Positions 26,284 to 35,760 of a DNA stretch of 64,000 nucleotides are shown piece by piece. The notes under the pieces are model-generated. The model did no database searches, was not told the DNA's origin, and saw only the letters and a list, made by a program, of their open reading frames with translations. Within the stretch, counting starts at the first letter, position 1, and each line of letters starts with the position of its first letter. This DNA is from Micrococcaceae bacterium Sec5.1 (GTDB lineage Bacteria > Actinomycetota > Actinomycetes > Actinomycetales > Micrococcaceae), in the NCBI GenBank assembly GCA_039636795.1, contig CP143430.1:2480001-2544000 (forward strand), read 5' to 3'. The position numbers were made by a program, and so were the translations under genes.

Positions 26284-27251
26284 TTCTGCCGGGCCCTAAT
26301 TCCCTCGACAAGCTTGGGTACTACCTCGAAGAGATCCCCGACGATTCCGAAGTCGGCGATATCGAAGATGGGGGAGTCGTCATCCTTGTTGATAGCGACA
26401 ATTGTCTTGGCGGTCTGCATCCCTGCACGGTGCTGAATCGCACCCGAGATGCCGAGCGCGACATAGAGTTGCGGCGACACCGTGATGCCGGTCTGCCCCA
26501 CTTGATAGGAATGCGGCACATACCCGGCATCCACTGCAGCCCGGGATGCACCCACGGCAGCACCTAGCGTGTCGGCGAGGTCTTCGACAATCGAAAAGTT
26601 CTCCTTTGAGCCGACGCCGCGACCACCTGACACGACAGTGGTCGCCCCCCGCAGTTCGGGACGGGTTGACACCATTGATTCGTCGTTCACGGCAGTGATG
26701 ACGGTTGACTTCGATGTGTCTACCGGGATGGGGACGGTGCTGGTCTCGGGCGATGCTGCGGGTACGACGTCCTCAATGGCACCGAGCCTGACCGTCGCGA
26801 TCGTTAGGCCTCCGGTGACCGTAGATTCGGTGTTGTAGGCGCCCCCGAAGATTGAATGGGACGTGACGACGCTGTCGCCGTCTGTCCGCACGCTGACTGC
26901 GTCGAGCAACAGAGCCCCGCCCGTGCGAACCGCCAACCGGCCTGCGACCTCGACACCGTCCAGGGTATTGGCGGTCAGCACCGCAGTTGGCGAGTACTCG
27001 GCGACCGCTGCCTGAAGCGCTGCGACCTGGGCAACTGCAACGGCGGTCGCCGCGGCATCTGTCTCGGCGACGTATACCCGAGCTGCGCCTAACTGGCCAA
27101 GACGCGAGGACACGCCATCACCCTGCCCGGGCGCGACCGCTACGACGGCAATCGGAGTGCCAAGAGAGGCGGCAGCACCGATCAACATCTCGGACGAACG
27201 ACGGATCATGCCCGCGGGCGAGACCTCGATGAAAGCAAGAACGTTCGACAT
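26280..27251 (-). CDS. etfA: Electron transfer flavoprotein subunit alpha
   Basis: The 323-residue alpha subunit starts at the ATG at 27251 with GGAG upstream. An open extension to 27341 is rejected because [14 protein letters not shown] is the normal family start. The FAD-binding C-terminal part has [20 protein letters not shown] (about residues 208-227), [20 protein letters not shown] with [20 protein letters not shown], then [17 protein letters not shown]. These are the ETF alpha signature segments that hold FAD. With EtfB it forms a cytosolic heterodimer that takes electrons from acyl-CoA dehydrogenases. It is followed by the membrane cytochrome b gene, with a four-base overlap. Confidence 0.93.
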   Translation of the reverse strand: MSNVLAFIEVSPAGMIRRSSEMLIGAAASLGTPIAVVAVAPGQGDGVSSRLGQLGAARVYVAETDAAATAVAVAQVAALQAAVAEYSPTAVLTANTLDGVEVAGRLAVRTGGALLLDAVSVRTDGDSVVTSHSIFGGAYNTESTVTGGLTIATVRLGAIEDVVPAASPETSTVPIPVDTSKSTVITAVNDESMVSTRPELRGATTVVSGGRGVGSKENFSIVEDLADTLGAAVGASRAAVDAGYVPHSYQVGQTGITVSPQLYVALGISGAIQHRAGMQTAKTIVAINKDDDSPIFDIADFGIVGDLFEVVPKLVEGIRARQK

Positions 27252-27279
27252 CGTGATTTTCTCCAAATCTCTTAGCGGC

Positions 27280-28053
27280 TCAAATGAGGCGCTCGGCGAC
27301 GAGGAATTCGATGAGCCTGTCGGCCGCGGCACCCTCGTCATGGATTTTTATGCCGGCCTCACGGGTGGGGCGTGCCGCCGTGGAAAGGACGATCGAGCGG
27401 GCTAGGCCGGGGAAGGAGGGATCGATCCCGAGGTCAGATAGCGAGACCACGTCGATCCGCTTTCGCTTGGCCGAAATAATTCCTTTGAACCCGGGAAAAC
27501 GCGCCTCGTCAGCACTCTCGGTGACGGACACTAGGGCGGGCAGCGGTGCCCGCACGTCGCGGGTACCGGACTCGGTCGTTTGGGTCCCTCTGACATCTGC
27601 ATCAACCTGCAGGTTGTCGAGTGAAGTCAGGTACGACAGGCCCAAGTGCTCTGCGACCATGGCCGGGATAACGCCACCCCGACCATCGGTTGATGCATCG
27701 CCTGCCAGGACCAGATCAACATGGCCGATCCGCTCAACGGCCCTTGCGATTACCAGAGCAGAACGCACAGCATCCGCTCCCACCAACTCGTCATCGAGAA
27801 CGTGCACTGCGGAATCGGCTCCCATCGACAACGCTTTCCGTAACGATGATGTGGCTGATTCCGGGCCCATCGACATGACTATTACTTCAGTGGCCTTGTC
27901 GGCATCCTTTCGCCGCAGGGCGACCTCGATTGCACGTTCGTTGATCTCGTCTATTACCGCGTCGCTGCGGTCACGATCAACTCGGCCATCGGGCAGCAAG
28001 GTGCGCTCCCCGTAGGTGTCGGGCACTTGCTTGATCAGAACAATAATTCTCAC
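27280..28053 (-). CDS. etfB: Electron transfer flavoprotein subunit beta
   Basis: The 257-residue beta subunit starts with GTG, with AAAGGAG eight bases upstream. [15 protein letters not shown] is the standard beginning. [39 protein letters not shown] (about residues 115-134, part of the AMP-binding loop) and [20 protein letters not shown] (about 173-192, the recognition-loop region that meets the dehydrogenase) follow. The etfA start lies 28 bases after its stop. A thiolase remnant sits between the promoter site at 28278 and this gene. Confidence 0.93.
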   Translation of the reverse strand: MRIIVLIKQVPDTYGERTLLPDGRVDRDRSDAVIDEINERAIEVALRRKDADKATEVIVMSMGPESATSSLRKALSMGADSAVHVLDDELVGADAVRSALVIARAVERIGHVDLVLAGDASTDGRGGVIPAMVAEHLGLSYLTSLDNLQVDADVRGTQTTESGTRDVRAPLPALVSVTESADEARFPGFKGIISAKRKRIDVVSLSDLGIDPSFPGLARSIVLSTAARPTREAGIKIHDEGAAADRLIEFLVAERLI

Positions 28054-28056
28054 TGC

Positions 28057-28239
28057 TTACTCCTTTGATACATCGACTTCCCCGACCATGATCGGGACCC
28101 GTTTCCTGCCACCTGCACGCTGCACCGCGTGCGAGATCACGTGACCGGCTACGGATTGCCCTTCTGTGTTGTTGAAGGCACCACGGCAGACGCGGCCGAT
28201 TGCCTTGCACGCGGCCGAAACGATCACAGCTTCTCTCAT
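28057..28239 (-). pseudogene. N-terminal relic of an acetyl-CoA acetyltransferase (thiolase)
   Basis: The ATG at 28239 starts MREAVIVSAACKAIGRVCRG, then AFNNTEGQSVAGHVISHAVQ. This is the start of a thiolase (usual form MREAVIVSAxRTAIGRxxRG). The match ends after about 45 residues and the frame closes at 28057, so neither the nucleophile Cys nor the other catalytic residues exist. A deletion seems to have joined the thiolase head to the etfB leader, leaving the operon promoter upstream of the ETF genes. Confidence 0.65.
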
Positions 28240-28277
28240 TGGTGGTTCACGCCTCCGTCGAACACGTCCAAATTTAT

Positions 28278-28294
28278 TTGTATGGTACACGTAA
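28278..28294. promoter_or_regulatory. Candidate MarR operator 2 (ETF operon)
   Basis: TTGTATGGTACACGTAA is an imperfect palindrome (TTGTAT and ACGTAA arms around five bases). It lies about 40 bases upstream of the thiolase relic and so heads the ETF transcript. Compare 29994-30010 and 25122-25138. Confidence 0.5.
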
Positions 28295-28464
28295 GTTGCT
28301 TTGGATTACAGAGTATACCGACGCTGTTGGCGCGCGCGCCCTGAGCCCCCGCTCGTCTAAAGCAATGCTCGATCGCGCGCTTGTATGGCTTCCCACCGGA
28401 ACGGGGTGGACGAGGCGTACTTTACTGAGCCCATAGTTGACGGGAATCTCCGTTCCTTCATTCC

Positions 28465-28731
28465 TTACCAGACCCTCGGTGAGACACGTAAGAAGCGCCA
28501 ACATAAGGAAGCCCTGCGCGGGGATTGCACCCGCTCCTGAACAATCTTGAACCAATTGCTTACGACTTCAACCGCGCCGGCCGACCCGTGTAGGTCGATC
28601 ACCGCGACGCGGCGGCCATCTGCGGCGAGGTGCTGGGCAATCGCGGCGCCGCTCCATGTTTCCCGGGCCTTCAGCGTCGAATCATGACCAGGGCTCGTGG
28701 TCAAAATTGCCTGCGGCCGGCACTCAGGCAA
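28465..28731 (-). pseudogene. Relic of a short-chain dehydrogenase N-terminus
   Basis: The minus frame reads SGAAIAQHLAADGRRVAVID, then LHGSAGAVEVVS. This is the classic SDR Rossmann helix and second strand (normally GIGAAIAQHLA..VAVIDLD). The glycine motif before it is damaged and no catalytic part follows. It lies just after the acyl-CoA dehydrogenase gene, where a 3-hydroxyacyl-CoA dehydrogenase of this type would be expected. Confidence 0.5.
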
Positions 28732-28738
28732 ATCGTGC

Positions 28739-29890
28739 TTAGAAGCCGAGGTCGCGTCCGATGATGTTCTTCATGATCTCGTTTGAGCCTGCCCAAATCT
28801 TAGTAACGCGGGCATCCTTCCAGGCGCGGGCGACGCGATATTCGTTCATAAATCCATAGCCTCCGTATAGCTGGACGCAGTGGTCGAGAACCTCATTCTG
28901 TACGTCCGCGGCCCACCACTTGGCTTTTGCGGCATCGACGGCGGAAAGCTTTCCGCGGACTTGCGCAGCGACACACTGGTCGACGTATGCCTGGGTCACC
29001 TCAGTCTTTGTCACGAGTTCCGCGAGCAGGAATTTGTTGTGCTGGAACGACCCAATCGCCTGGCCGAAGGCTTGGCGATTGCGTGCATACTCAATCGTCT
29101 CGTCGAGGATTTGGCGGGCGTGTGCGAGATTGGTTACGGCGGCGCCGATCCGCTCCTGCGGAAGTAGTTCCATCATGTGGCCGAATCCGCCGTTAAGGCT
29201 TCCGATCAGGTGGCCCTCAGTGAGGTGGACATTGTCGAAGTAGAGCTCGGCGGTGTTGGCCTCAGGTTGGCCCACCTTATCGAGTGGCGTTCCGCGGCTG
29301 AAGCCCGGCATTGACGCTTCGACGGCGAAGAGAGAGATTCCCTTCCCACGGCTATCGGGAGTCGTTCGGGCGGCCACGATGATGAGGTCCGCAGAACCTC
29401 CGTTGGTGATGAAGATCTTGGATCCGTTGAGAACCCACCCACCGTTCGGGTCCTTTACGGCAGAGGTTCGGAGGGCGGCCAGGTCGGAACCGGCAGAAGG
29501 CTCTGTCATGGCGATCGCCGTCACGATGGAGCCGTCGCAGAACCCGGGCAGCCAGCGTTTACGCTGCTCAGGCGTCGAGAGCTTAACGAGATACGGTGCG
29601 ACCACATCGAAATGAATGCTCATCGACGAAGCAAGGGCAAGGTTCACTTTGGCTAGCTCTTCGAGCAGTACCGCATTGAACCGATAGTCGCCAGCTTCGC
29701 TTCCGCCGTACTCCTCAGGAACCTCAAGGCCAAGGAAGCCATGCTCGCCTGCGTCCTGCCAGACGTCGCGCGGAATTCGTTTGCTTGCGGCATGCTCATC
29801 AACATCGGGGCTAATGGAGCGCCGAATAAATTCGGCGACCGAGCTGCGGAAGGCCTTATGGTCATCCTCGAAGAGTGTGCGCTCAATCAT
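28739..29890 (-). CDS. Acyl-CoA dehydrogenase (long-chain/LCAD-like)
   Basis: The 383-residue flavoenzyme introduces the alpha-beta double bond in an acyl-CoA and passes electrons to ETF. It has AIAMTEPSAGSDLAALRT (about residues 125-142), the FAD and substrate segment, and IFITNGGSADLIIVAART. LLPQERIGAAV contains Glu246. In LCAD and isovaleryl-CoA dehydrogenase relatives the catalytic base is the Glu of this helix. The C-terminal segment IWAGSNEIMKNIIGRDLGF has Ala where the MCAD-type base would be, which fits the LCAD layout. VQLYGGYGFMNEYRVAR is also typical. The acyl substrate is unknown. A MarR-type site lies about 100 bases upstream. Confidence 0.92.
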   Translation of the reverse strand: MIERTLFEDDHKAFRSSVAEFIRRSISPDVDEHAASKRIPRDVWQDAGEHGFLGLEVPEEYGGSEAGDYRFNAVLLEELAKVNLALASSMSIHFDVVAPYLVKLSTPEQRKRWLPGFCDGSIVTAIAMTEPSAGSDLAALRTSAVKDPNGGWVLNGSKIFITNGGSADLIIVAARTTPDSRGKGISLFAVEASMPGFSRGTPLDKVGQPEANTAELYFDNVHLTEGHLIGSLNGGFGHMMELLPQERIGAAVTNLAHARQILDETIEYARNRQAFGQAIGSFQHNKFLLAELVTKTEVTQAYVDQCVAAQVRGKLSAVDAAKAKWWAADVQNEVLDHCVQLYGGYGFMNEYRVARAWKDARVTKIWAGSNEIMKNIIGRDLGF

Positions 29891-29993
29891 GGGGGATAAG
29901 TTCCTAGCTGTCTGCCTTGATGGACTAGTGGGGTCGACTGGGGCGAAGGGTGGTGCTGTTGCACGTGGGATAATCCCAGGGCGACCATATTGA

Positions 29994-30010
29994 TTGCATA
30001 ATACACGTAA
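29994..30010. promoter_or_regulatory. Candidate MarR operator 3 (acyl-CoA dehydrogenase)
   Basis: TTGCATAATACACGTAA is an imperfect palindrome (TTGCAT and ACGTAA arms), closely matching 28278-28294. It lies about 104 bases before the acyl-CoA dehydrogenase start and would overlap its promoter region. Confidence 0.5.
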
Positions 30011-30177
30011 TTGTTGCTCCTGGGAATGTCCACCAAGGCGGCAACCATCGGGCGCGGGAAAACCGAGGATAGATTCCCCAAGTTTCCATGGTGGTACCGT
30101 CCAACGAACGGCACTCAGTTAGCCAAACGTCTCGCTGGCCGCCAGGGCGCCCTGCTGGTCTTACTTTGCGCTACCGC

Positions 30178-31152
<975 letters not shown>

Positions 31153-31666
31153 GAGGCTCTCCTTTGGGTGCCAGAGCGTGCTGGGCGGCAGAACGGTGCT
31201 CCGAGAGGGTGCGGTTCCGATACCAGCCAGATTGCATCGATTCATCCCCATGCCTGTCAGAAGCCGTCCGATATTTCCCGAAGAGTAGCTTCTTCGAGAA
31301 TCTTCTGAATCAAGAACCTTTCACGATCTGCCGCAATCAACCTTTCCGAAGGCGTATCGGACGGGTCCTGTGGAGGCGTAGGGGTTTGTCGAGCAGCACG
31401 GCGAAGTGCCCTCACCTCAATGGATTAGATCAGCACAATTAGTCCCCTCGATTTTCAGTTCTGGATACGTTACCATCATTTTGTGGATGCGATTCCACGG
31501 TGTCCTAATAGTGCAGTTGGTCCCCTGGGAAGCCATAGAACGCACATCCGGGCGACCCAGACCCGTTTCCACTGTTCATGGATCAGGACCCGGTCAGGAC
31601 TTTTGCCCTCCAGCAGCGTCGACCACGATAGCCCGAACCACACATCTCTACGAGAGGAAGGCGCCC
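31153..31666. other. Intergenic region between divergent genes
   Basis: The 514-bp gap lies between the aldo/keto reductase and citryl-CoA lyase-like genes and should contain both promoters. An open frame continues upstream from the lyase gene to 31406, but its residues look non-coding and the internal ATG with its ribosome site is preferred. No operator-like repeat is obvious. Confidence 0.4.
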
Positions 31667-32464
31667 ATGGCGTCGACAACTGACGACTGGTCAACAGATA
31701 TAGCTCAAGTGCGAGACGACGACGTTCTCGTTCGCGGTCACCTGCTGACCACAATGATTGGCAAACGCAGCTTCGGTGAACTCGCATACCTCCTCATCAG
31801 CGGTCGATTGCCAACCGGAGGACAGGCCCACGTCCTTGAGGCCATCATGGTCTCGGTCATGGAACACGGCATCTCACCAACGACCACCGTCACCCGAATG
31901 ATGGCCTCGTACGGGAATCCTATCCAAGTGGGAATCGCTGCGGGGATGCTCACTATCGGCGATCATCACGGCGGCGCCGGAGAGCAGATCGCCGGGTGGC
32001 TTCGGGAAGCCATTGCCAGCATCCAGAGCACCGGAAGCGATCGACGCGACGAGATCCGGGCGAAGGCCCGAAGCATCGTCACGGCCAGGCGCGCTGCCCG
32101 CGAACCGATCGAAGGATTCGGCCACCCGCACCACGACGTTGACCCACGAGCGCCGCTGCTGATGGGAATCGCCGATGAACATGGGGTCTACGGCGATCAC
32201 TGTCTTCTGCTTGAGTCGATCGAGACTGAGCTGGAAGCAGCCGTCGGACGGCGAATCGCGACCAACATCGACGGCGTCTCCGCTGCGCTTCTCTTGGACC
32301 TCGGCCTCGATCCACGCTTGGCACGTCCCATCCTGATGACTTCACGGACACTGTCTCTTGCTGCGCACTTCATCGAAGAGCAAGACCAGGGGCAGAAATG
32401 GCGTCACGTCCCCGGCAGTCAAGTCACCTACACCGGACCCCAACAACCAGCCACAACGGGATAG
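31667..32464 (+). CDS. Citryl-CoA lyase/citrate synthase-like protein
   Basis: The 265-residue product starts at the ATG at 31667, with GAGAGGAAG six bases before. It belongs to the short citrate synthase-like group often named citryl-CoA lyase in Actinobacteria and lacks much of the large domain of a normal 380-430-residue citrate synthase. Visible features are RSFGELAYLLISGRLP, GDHHGGAGEQIAGWL (which carries the acyl-binding His), REPIEGFGHPHHDVDPRAPL (the second His region), and the C-terminal Asp/Arg segment. Family reactions are aldol-type C-C cleavage or formation with an acyl-CoA. The context of acyl-CoA dehydrogenase and hydrolase suggests a ring or chain cleavage step. This is inference. 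Confidence 0.75.
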   Translation: MASTTDDWSTDIAQVRDDDVLVRGHLLTTMIGKRSFGELAYLLISGRLPTGGQAHVLEAIMVSVMEHGISPTTTVTRMMASYGNPIQVGIAAGMLTIGDHHGGAGEQIAGWLREAIASIQSTGSDRRDEIRAKARSIVTARRAAREPIEGFGHPHHDVDPRAPLLMGIADEHGVYGDHCLLLESIETELEAAVGRRIATNIDGVSAALLLDLGLDPRLARPILMTSRTLSLAAHFIEEQDQGQKWRHVPGSQVTYTGPQQPATTG

Positions 32465-32569
32465 GTATCGCGTGGACCCCGGCGTCATCGTGTGTGCACA
32501 GTGATCGCGAGTGCACTCGAAAGAACAGGGACCGCGGAGAAGGTACAGACCGCCACAAGGAGGCGCAGA

Positions 32570-33166
32570 ATGACGCTGGACCTCAGCAATGTGAACGCCA
32601 GCCCCCACATCGAGGTGGGATCGGAACTAGGACACCTGCAACGGTTGGCTGATGTGCACGCAATCCACCAACTGGGTGCGATCTATCCCATCCTCGTTGA
32701 TAGCCGCGACTTGGACGCCCTTGTCGACTTGTTCTCGAAAGACGGCACTTTCCTGCGTGCCGGTCATGTATACACAGGACGTGAGGAGTTGCGCCAGTTT
32801 TTTGCGCAGATCATGGCCAACTACTCCATGACCGTTCACAGCGTCCATTCGCACGTGGTGGACCTGGCGTTGGGTGCGAAGACTGCGGCCGGTGTGCAGA
32901 TGGGGCATGGTGAGGTGGCGATCGCGGGGCAACGGTGTCTCGCAGCCTATCGCTATGACGATCAATATCGCTGGGTTGACGGCCGATGGCTGTTCGCGCG
33001 TCGGCAAATGCGTTATGAGTACTTTTCGTCCCACGAAGCATTGGGTCGTAGCCTCGCCGGTCGCCAGCGCGTCCGCGTTCCAGGCATCGCGCCGCGCGAC
33101 GCGGAGATTCCGGAGGAGCTGCCTGGTTATCTGGCTGCACGGTCGGCCAGCAATGAAAGGGTTTAA
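32570..33166 (+). CDS. SnoaL-like/NTF2-fold protein
   Basis: The 198-residue protein starts at the ATG at 32570 with AAGGAGG seven bases upstream. An earlier start at 32492 lacks support. HQLGAIYPILVDSRDLDALV with DLFSKDGTFL is the SnoaL-like first helix and strand pair. YTGREELRQFFAQIM and VHSVHSHVVDLALG follow. The C-terminal part (VDGRWLFARRQMRYEYFSS, then the RVRVPG and RDAEIPEEL region) matches a relic at 7670. Family members catalyse isomerisation, dehydration or ring closure, or simply bind ligands. The stop and the next ATG overlap (TAATG), so it is coupled to the hydrolase gene. Confidence 0.7.
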   Translation: MTLDLSNVNASPHIEVGSELGHLQRLADVHAIHQLGAIYPILVDSRDLDALVDLFSKDGTFLRAGHVYTGREELRQFFAQIMANYSMTVHSVHSHVVDLALGAKTAAGVQMGHGEVAIAGQRCLAAYRYDDQYRWVDGRWLFARRQMRYEYFSSHEALGRSLAGRQRVRVPGIAPRDAEIPEELPGYLAARSASNERV

Positions 33167-34098
33167 TGATGGCAGAGGCCAAGTCTGTAGTTTCAAGTCC
33201 CCTTGATCGGGCCAAAGCAATGCTGCAGCACGCGCTGCCCGCCGAAGGTGGCGGGACGCTGGATGATCGGCGCGAGGGCTACGAGGCGGTACTCGCACAG
33301 CTGCCCATCCCAGATGACGTATCGATCATCGACGCCACTTATGGAGGCATCGATGGGTACTGGGTCCATGCCGATGGCGCGTCGAACGGACGGATCGGCG
33401 TGATGCTGCATGGAGGCGGCTATATCATCGGCTCGGCCATGGGCTACCGTGCCTACGCTGCGGAGGTGTCACGGGAAACCGACGCCCGGGTCTTCGTGGC
33501 GGAATACCGCCTGGCTCCGGAACATCCGTTTCCGGCGGCCCTCGAGGATGCGCGAAACGTCCTTGCTGCCGCCATCGACGAAGTCGGGCCACAGTCTGTT
33601 TTCGCCATCGGAGACTCAGCAGGCGGAGGCCTGGTGATCAGCTCCCTGTTGGATTTGCATCGCGCAGGGGCCACACTCCCGGCGTGCATAGTCCTTGTGT
33701 CGCCACTCGTCGACCTGACGGTGACGAACTCCAGTTACGAAGAGCGCGCACATAGCGACCCGATTGTCTCGCGAAAGGGCATTCAACGCGCTGCGGGTCT
33801 GTACCTCGATGGGCGAGGGCCGGAGGAGGCGCTGGCAGCGTTCCCGATGCTGGCCGATCTTGGCTGGCTTCCGCCGTGTCTGTTGCTCGTGGGAGGTGCT
33901 GAAGTCCTGCTGGACGACTCCCGCAATCTAGCCGAGAAGCTCAAGCGAGAAGGGGCACACGTCGAATACCGCGAATACGACGGCATGGTGCACGTTTGGA
34001 CGTTGTTCTCGTCGTTCCTGCCAGAAGGGCAGGAAGCGTTGGAAGAGATCGGCGAATTCGTGAGCACCACGATCCCTGGGAATCGCCGTCGTAATTGA
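33166..34098 (+). CDS. Alpha/beta hydrolase, HSL (hormone-sensitive lipase) family
   Basis: The 310-residue serine hydrolase has the oxyanion motif HGGGY at residues 82-86, the nucleophile elbow GDSAGG with Ser151, and the catalytic His276 in DGMVHVW. The acid is probably in AEVLLDD (about 245-251), where Glu246 stands at the usual Asp position. EYRLAPEHPFPAALEDA is also typical of HSL family IV. It would cleave a carboxylic ester or related bond in the cytosol. The N-terminal 45 residues have a relic copy at 7918. The start overlaps the stop of the SnoaL-like gene. ATG at 33169 is an alternative. Confidence 0.9.
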   Translation: MMAEAKSVVSSPLDRAKAMLQHALPAEGGGTLDDRREGYEAVLAQLPIPDDVSIIDATYGGIDGYWVHADGASNGRIGVMLHGGGYIIGSAMGYRAYAAEVSRETDARVFVAEYRLAPEHPFPAALEDARNVLAAAIDEVGPQSVFAIGDSAGGGLVISSLLDLHRAGATLPACIVLVSPLVDLTVTNSSYEERAHSDPIVSRKGIQRAAGLYLDGRGPEEALAAFPMLADLGWLPPCLLLVGGAEVLLDDSRNLAEKLKREGAHVEYREYDGMVHVWTLFSSFLPEGQEALEEIGEFVSTTIPGNRRRN

Positions 34099-34165
34099 CC
34101 CGCCCGGCAGCGGTTCACAAAATCAATTTGCGACGTCGATCCGCGTCGTAATCGGTATTCATCAG

Positions 34166-34192
34166 ACTTTTTACAAGCACCGTTTACAAGCA
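34166..34192 (+). repeat. Short tandem repeat before the second F420 reductase copy
   Basis: TTTACAAGCA occurs twice (about 34169 and 34183) just upstream of the ribosome site of the gene at 34203. The copy at 22726 lacks this repeat. The repeats may mark the breakpoint of the duplication. Confidence 0.3.
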
Positions 34193-34202
34193 AGGAGAAG
34201 AA

Positions 34203-34949
34203 GTGCGCATAGGAATTCTTGGCGTCGGAAATATCGGCACGACCCTGGCCCACCGACTAGCCGCGGCCGGTCACCAGGTCAAGGTCGCCAACTCCCGCGG
34301 CCCCGAAACGATTCCGGCCAACGCGCTGAGCAGCGGCGCAACCGCCGTTACGGCGAGTGAGGTTGTCGACGGAGTCGAGGTCCTCATCACCTCCGTCCCC
34401 TTTGCGCGGGTACCTGACCTCAGGCCGCTGATCGAACAGCTTCCCGACGATGCAGTGGTCATCGACACCTCGAACTACTACCCCCATCGCGACGGAAACA
34501 TCGCCGCGGTAGACGAGGGTCAGGTGCAGAGTCTCTGGGTGAGCGAACAGTTCGGCCGCAGAGTAATCAAAGCATGGAATGCCATCAACACTGGCTCGTT
34601 CGACTCCAAGGCGACACCTGTGGGTCACCGCGACCGTATTGCAATTCCCGTCGCTGGGGACAGCGACGCCCAACGCGCCTTGGCCATGTCGCTGGTCGAG
34701 GAGACAGGCTTCGATGCCTTCGACGCCGGCAACCTCGAGCAGTCGTGGCGGCAACAGCCAGGCACTCCCGTCTACTGCACGGACTTCACCAAAGAAAAGG
34801 TCGCTGACGCCCTCGCGGCAGCCGACAAATCGCAGTCGATCCTCCGACGCGACCTGATGATCCAAGTGAACCGGGAGATCCTGAACGCCCCCACCTCGGT
34901 CCGAGGTGAGGACTACATGGTTCAGCTGCACCGGGTTTTCAATACGTAA
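34203..34949 (+). CDS. NADPH-dependent F420 reductase/NADP oxidoreductase family protein, copy 2
   Basis: The encoded protein is identical over 248 residues to that of 22726-23472. Bases 34317-34921 are identical to 22840-23444. The ten differences all lie outside this core (three near the start, seven in the last 30 bases) and all are silent. It starts at GTG with AAGGAG before it. The NADP-binding GVGNIGTT and ANSRGPETIP motifs are as in copy 1. It lies after the SnoaL-like/hydrolase pair, whose relic at 7.7 kb lacks a following F420 gene. Both copies should be active. Confidence 0.85.
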   Translation: MRIGILGVGNIGTTLAHRLAAAGHQVKVANSRGPETIPANALSSGATAVTASEVVDGVEVLITSVPFARVPDLRPLIEQLPDDAVVIDTSNYYPHRDGNIAAVDEGQVQSLWVSEQFGRRVIKAWNAINTGSFDSKATPVGHRDRIAIPVAGDSDAQRALAMSLVEETGFDAFDAGNLEQSWRQQPGTPVYCTDFTKEKVADALAAADKSQSILRRDLMIQVNREILNAPTSVRGEDYMVQLHRVFNT

Positions 34950-35404
34950 AGACAATGTGACCTCTTGAGCCAACGTCATCCCGGGAGTCGCTCTGGATCT
35001 GGCCGTGAATCCGCCGCCCCCTCATCAGAGTCGGCTCTCGAGCCGGTCGTGATAGCGGCAGGCTCGGGCCGACCTGGAACCCGACCTTGAAGCCGTGCTG
35101 CCGCTATTGACGCGGCGGCATCAGGTCTTGGAGGGGTGTGCGGTCGCGGACGTCTCCTCGTCATCGCCCCGGCGGGATTGCCCGTGGCTGATCCGGCAAT
35201 CGTGGACATGCGCTTCGCGAGGCGGGGCATCCCTTGGAGCAGGCGCATCTCGTCGACGCATTCCTTCGCGCGTCGCGACGATACCTGGCCCACAGCACAG
35301 TACCGCGAGCTCGATTCTGACAGAAGCCAACGAGCCCCAGACCCGCCGCGCCGAAGCGGTCGATGCCGACGCCGTCCACACGAAAGCCGCCCCCGGCGAT
35401 GTTG
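34950..35404. other. Degenerate stretch, nothing assigned
   Basis: Overlapping frames on both strands are short and lack a recognisable family. It adjoins the IS1380 relic and may be part of the same broken element or another lost gene. Confidence 0.3.
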
Positions 35405-35760
35405 TCGGTGGTTGACACCGAGGGCGATTCATCTGGTGTCGTGAACAAGGCCCGGTACCGCAACTTGGTCGAAGACCGCGTTCTGCCCGTTCTAGCTCCT
35501 TGGCTTGAGATCCGAAACCCGGCGCACGATCAGGCGGCCGGCCAGTTGATTGGACTTCTTGGGCGAACAGAACGCAAACCCAAATTTCCGCGACTTCAGC
35601 TCATAGCGCCGACGCCGCCGTCTGCTCTTCTTGTAGATCGTGTCGGTGTGTTCAATCGTGCTCCATGCAACAGCGGAGATAGCAGCGATCTCCGCTTCGA
35701 CCTCGAAGTCGAAGCGGCGGTTGACATCAGCGACGATCTGTAGCTGACCTCTTCAGGCCA
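35405..35760 (-). mobile_element. Relic of an IS1380-family transposase
   Basis: Minus-strand pieces read DFEVEAEIAAISAVAWSTIE, then KSNQLAGRLIVRRVSDLKP, and after a stop and frame change RYRALFTTPD. IS1380 transposases contain, in this order, VKAAIAAI..W, then QVAGRLVVRRIPDLNP and RYHAFFTTTD. Order and spacing agree. The N-terminal half and the C-terminal region are not found. It is an inactive fragment of roughly 115 codons. Confidence 0.55.

Noticed and set aside
27284..28015. Open frame of 243 codons on the plus strand
   Set aside because: It is antisense to etfB, whose signatures are clear. It is Ser/Arg-rich and has no family match.
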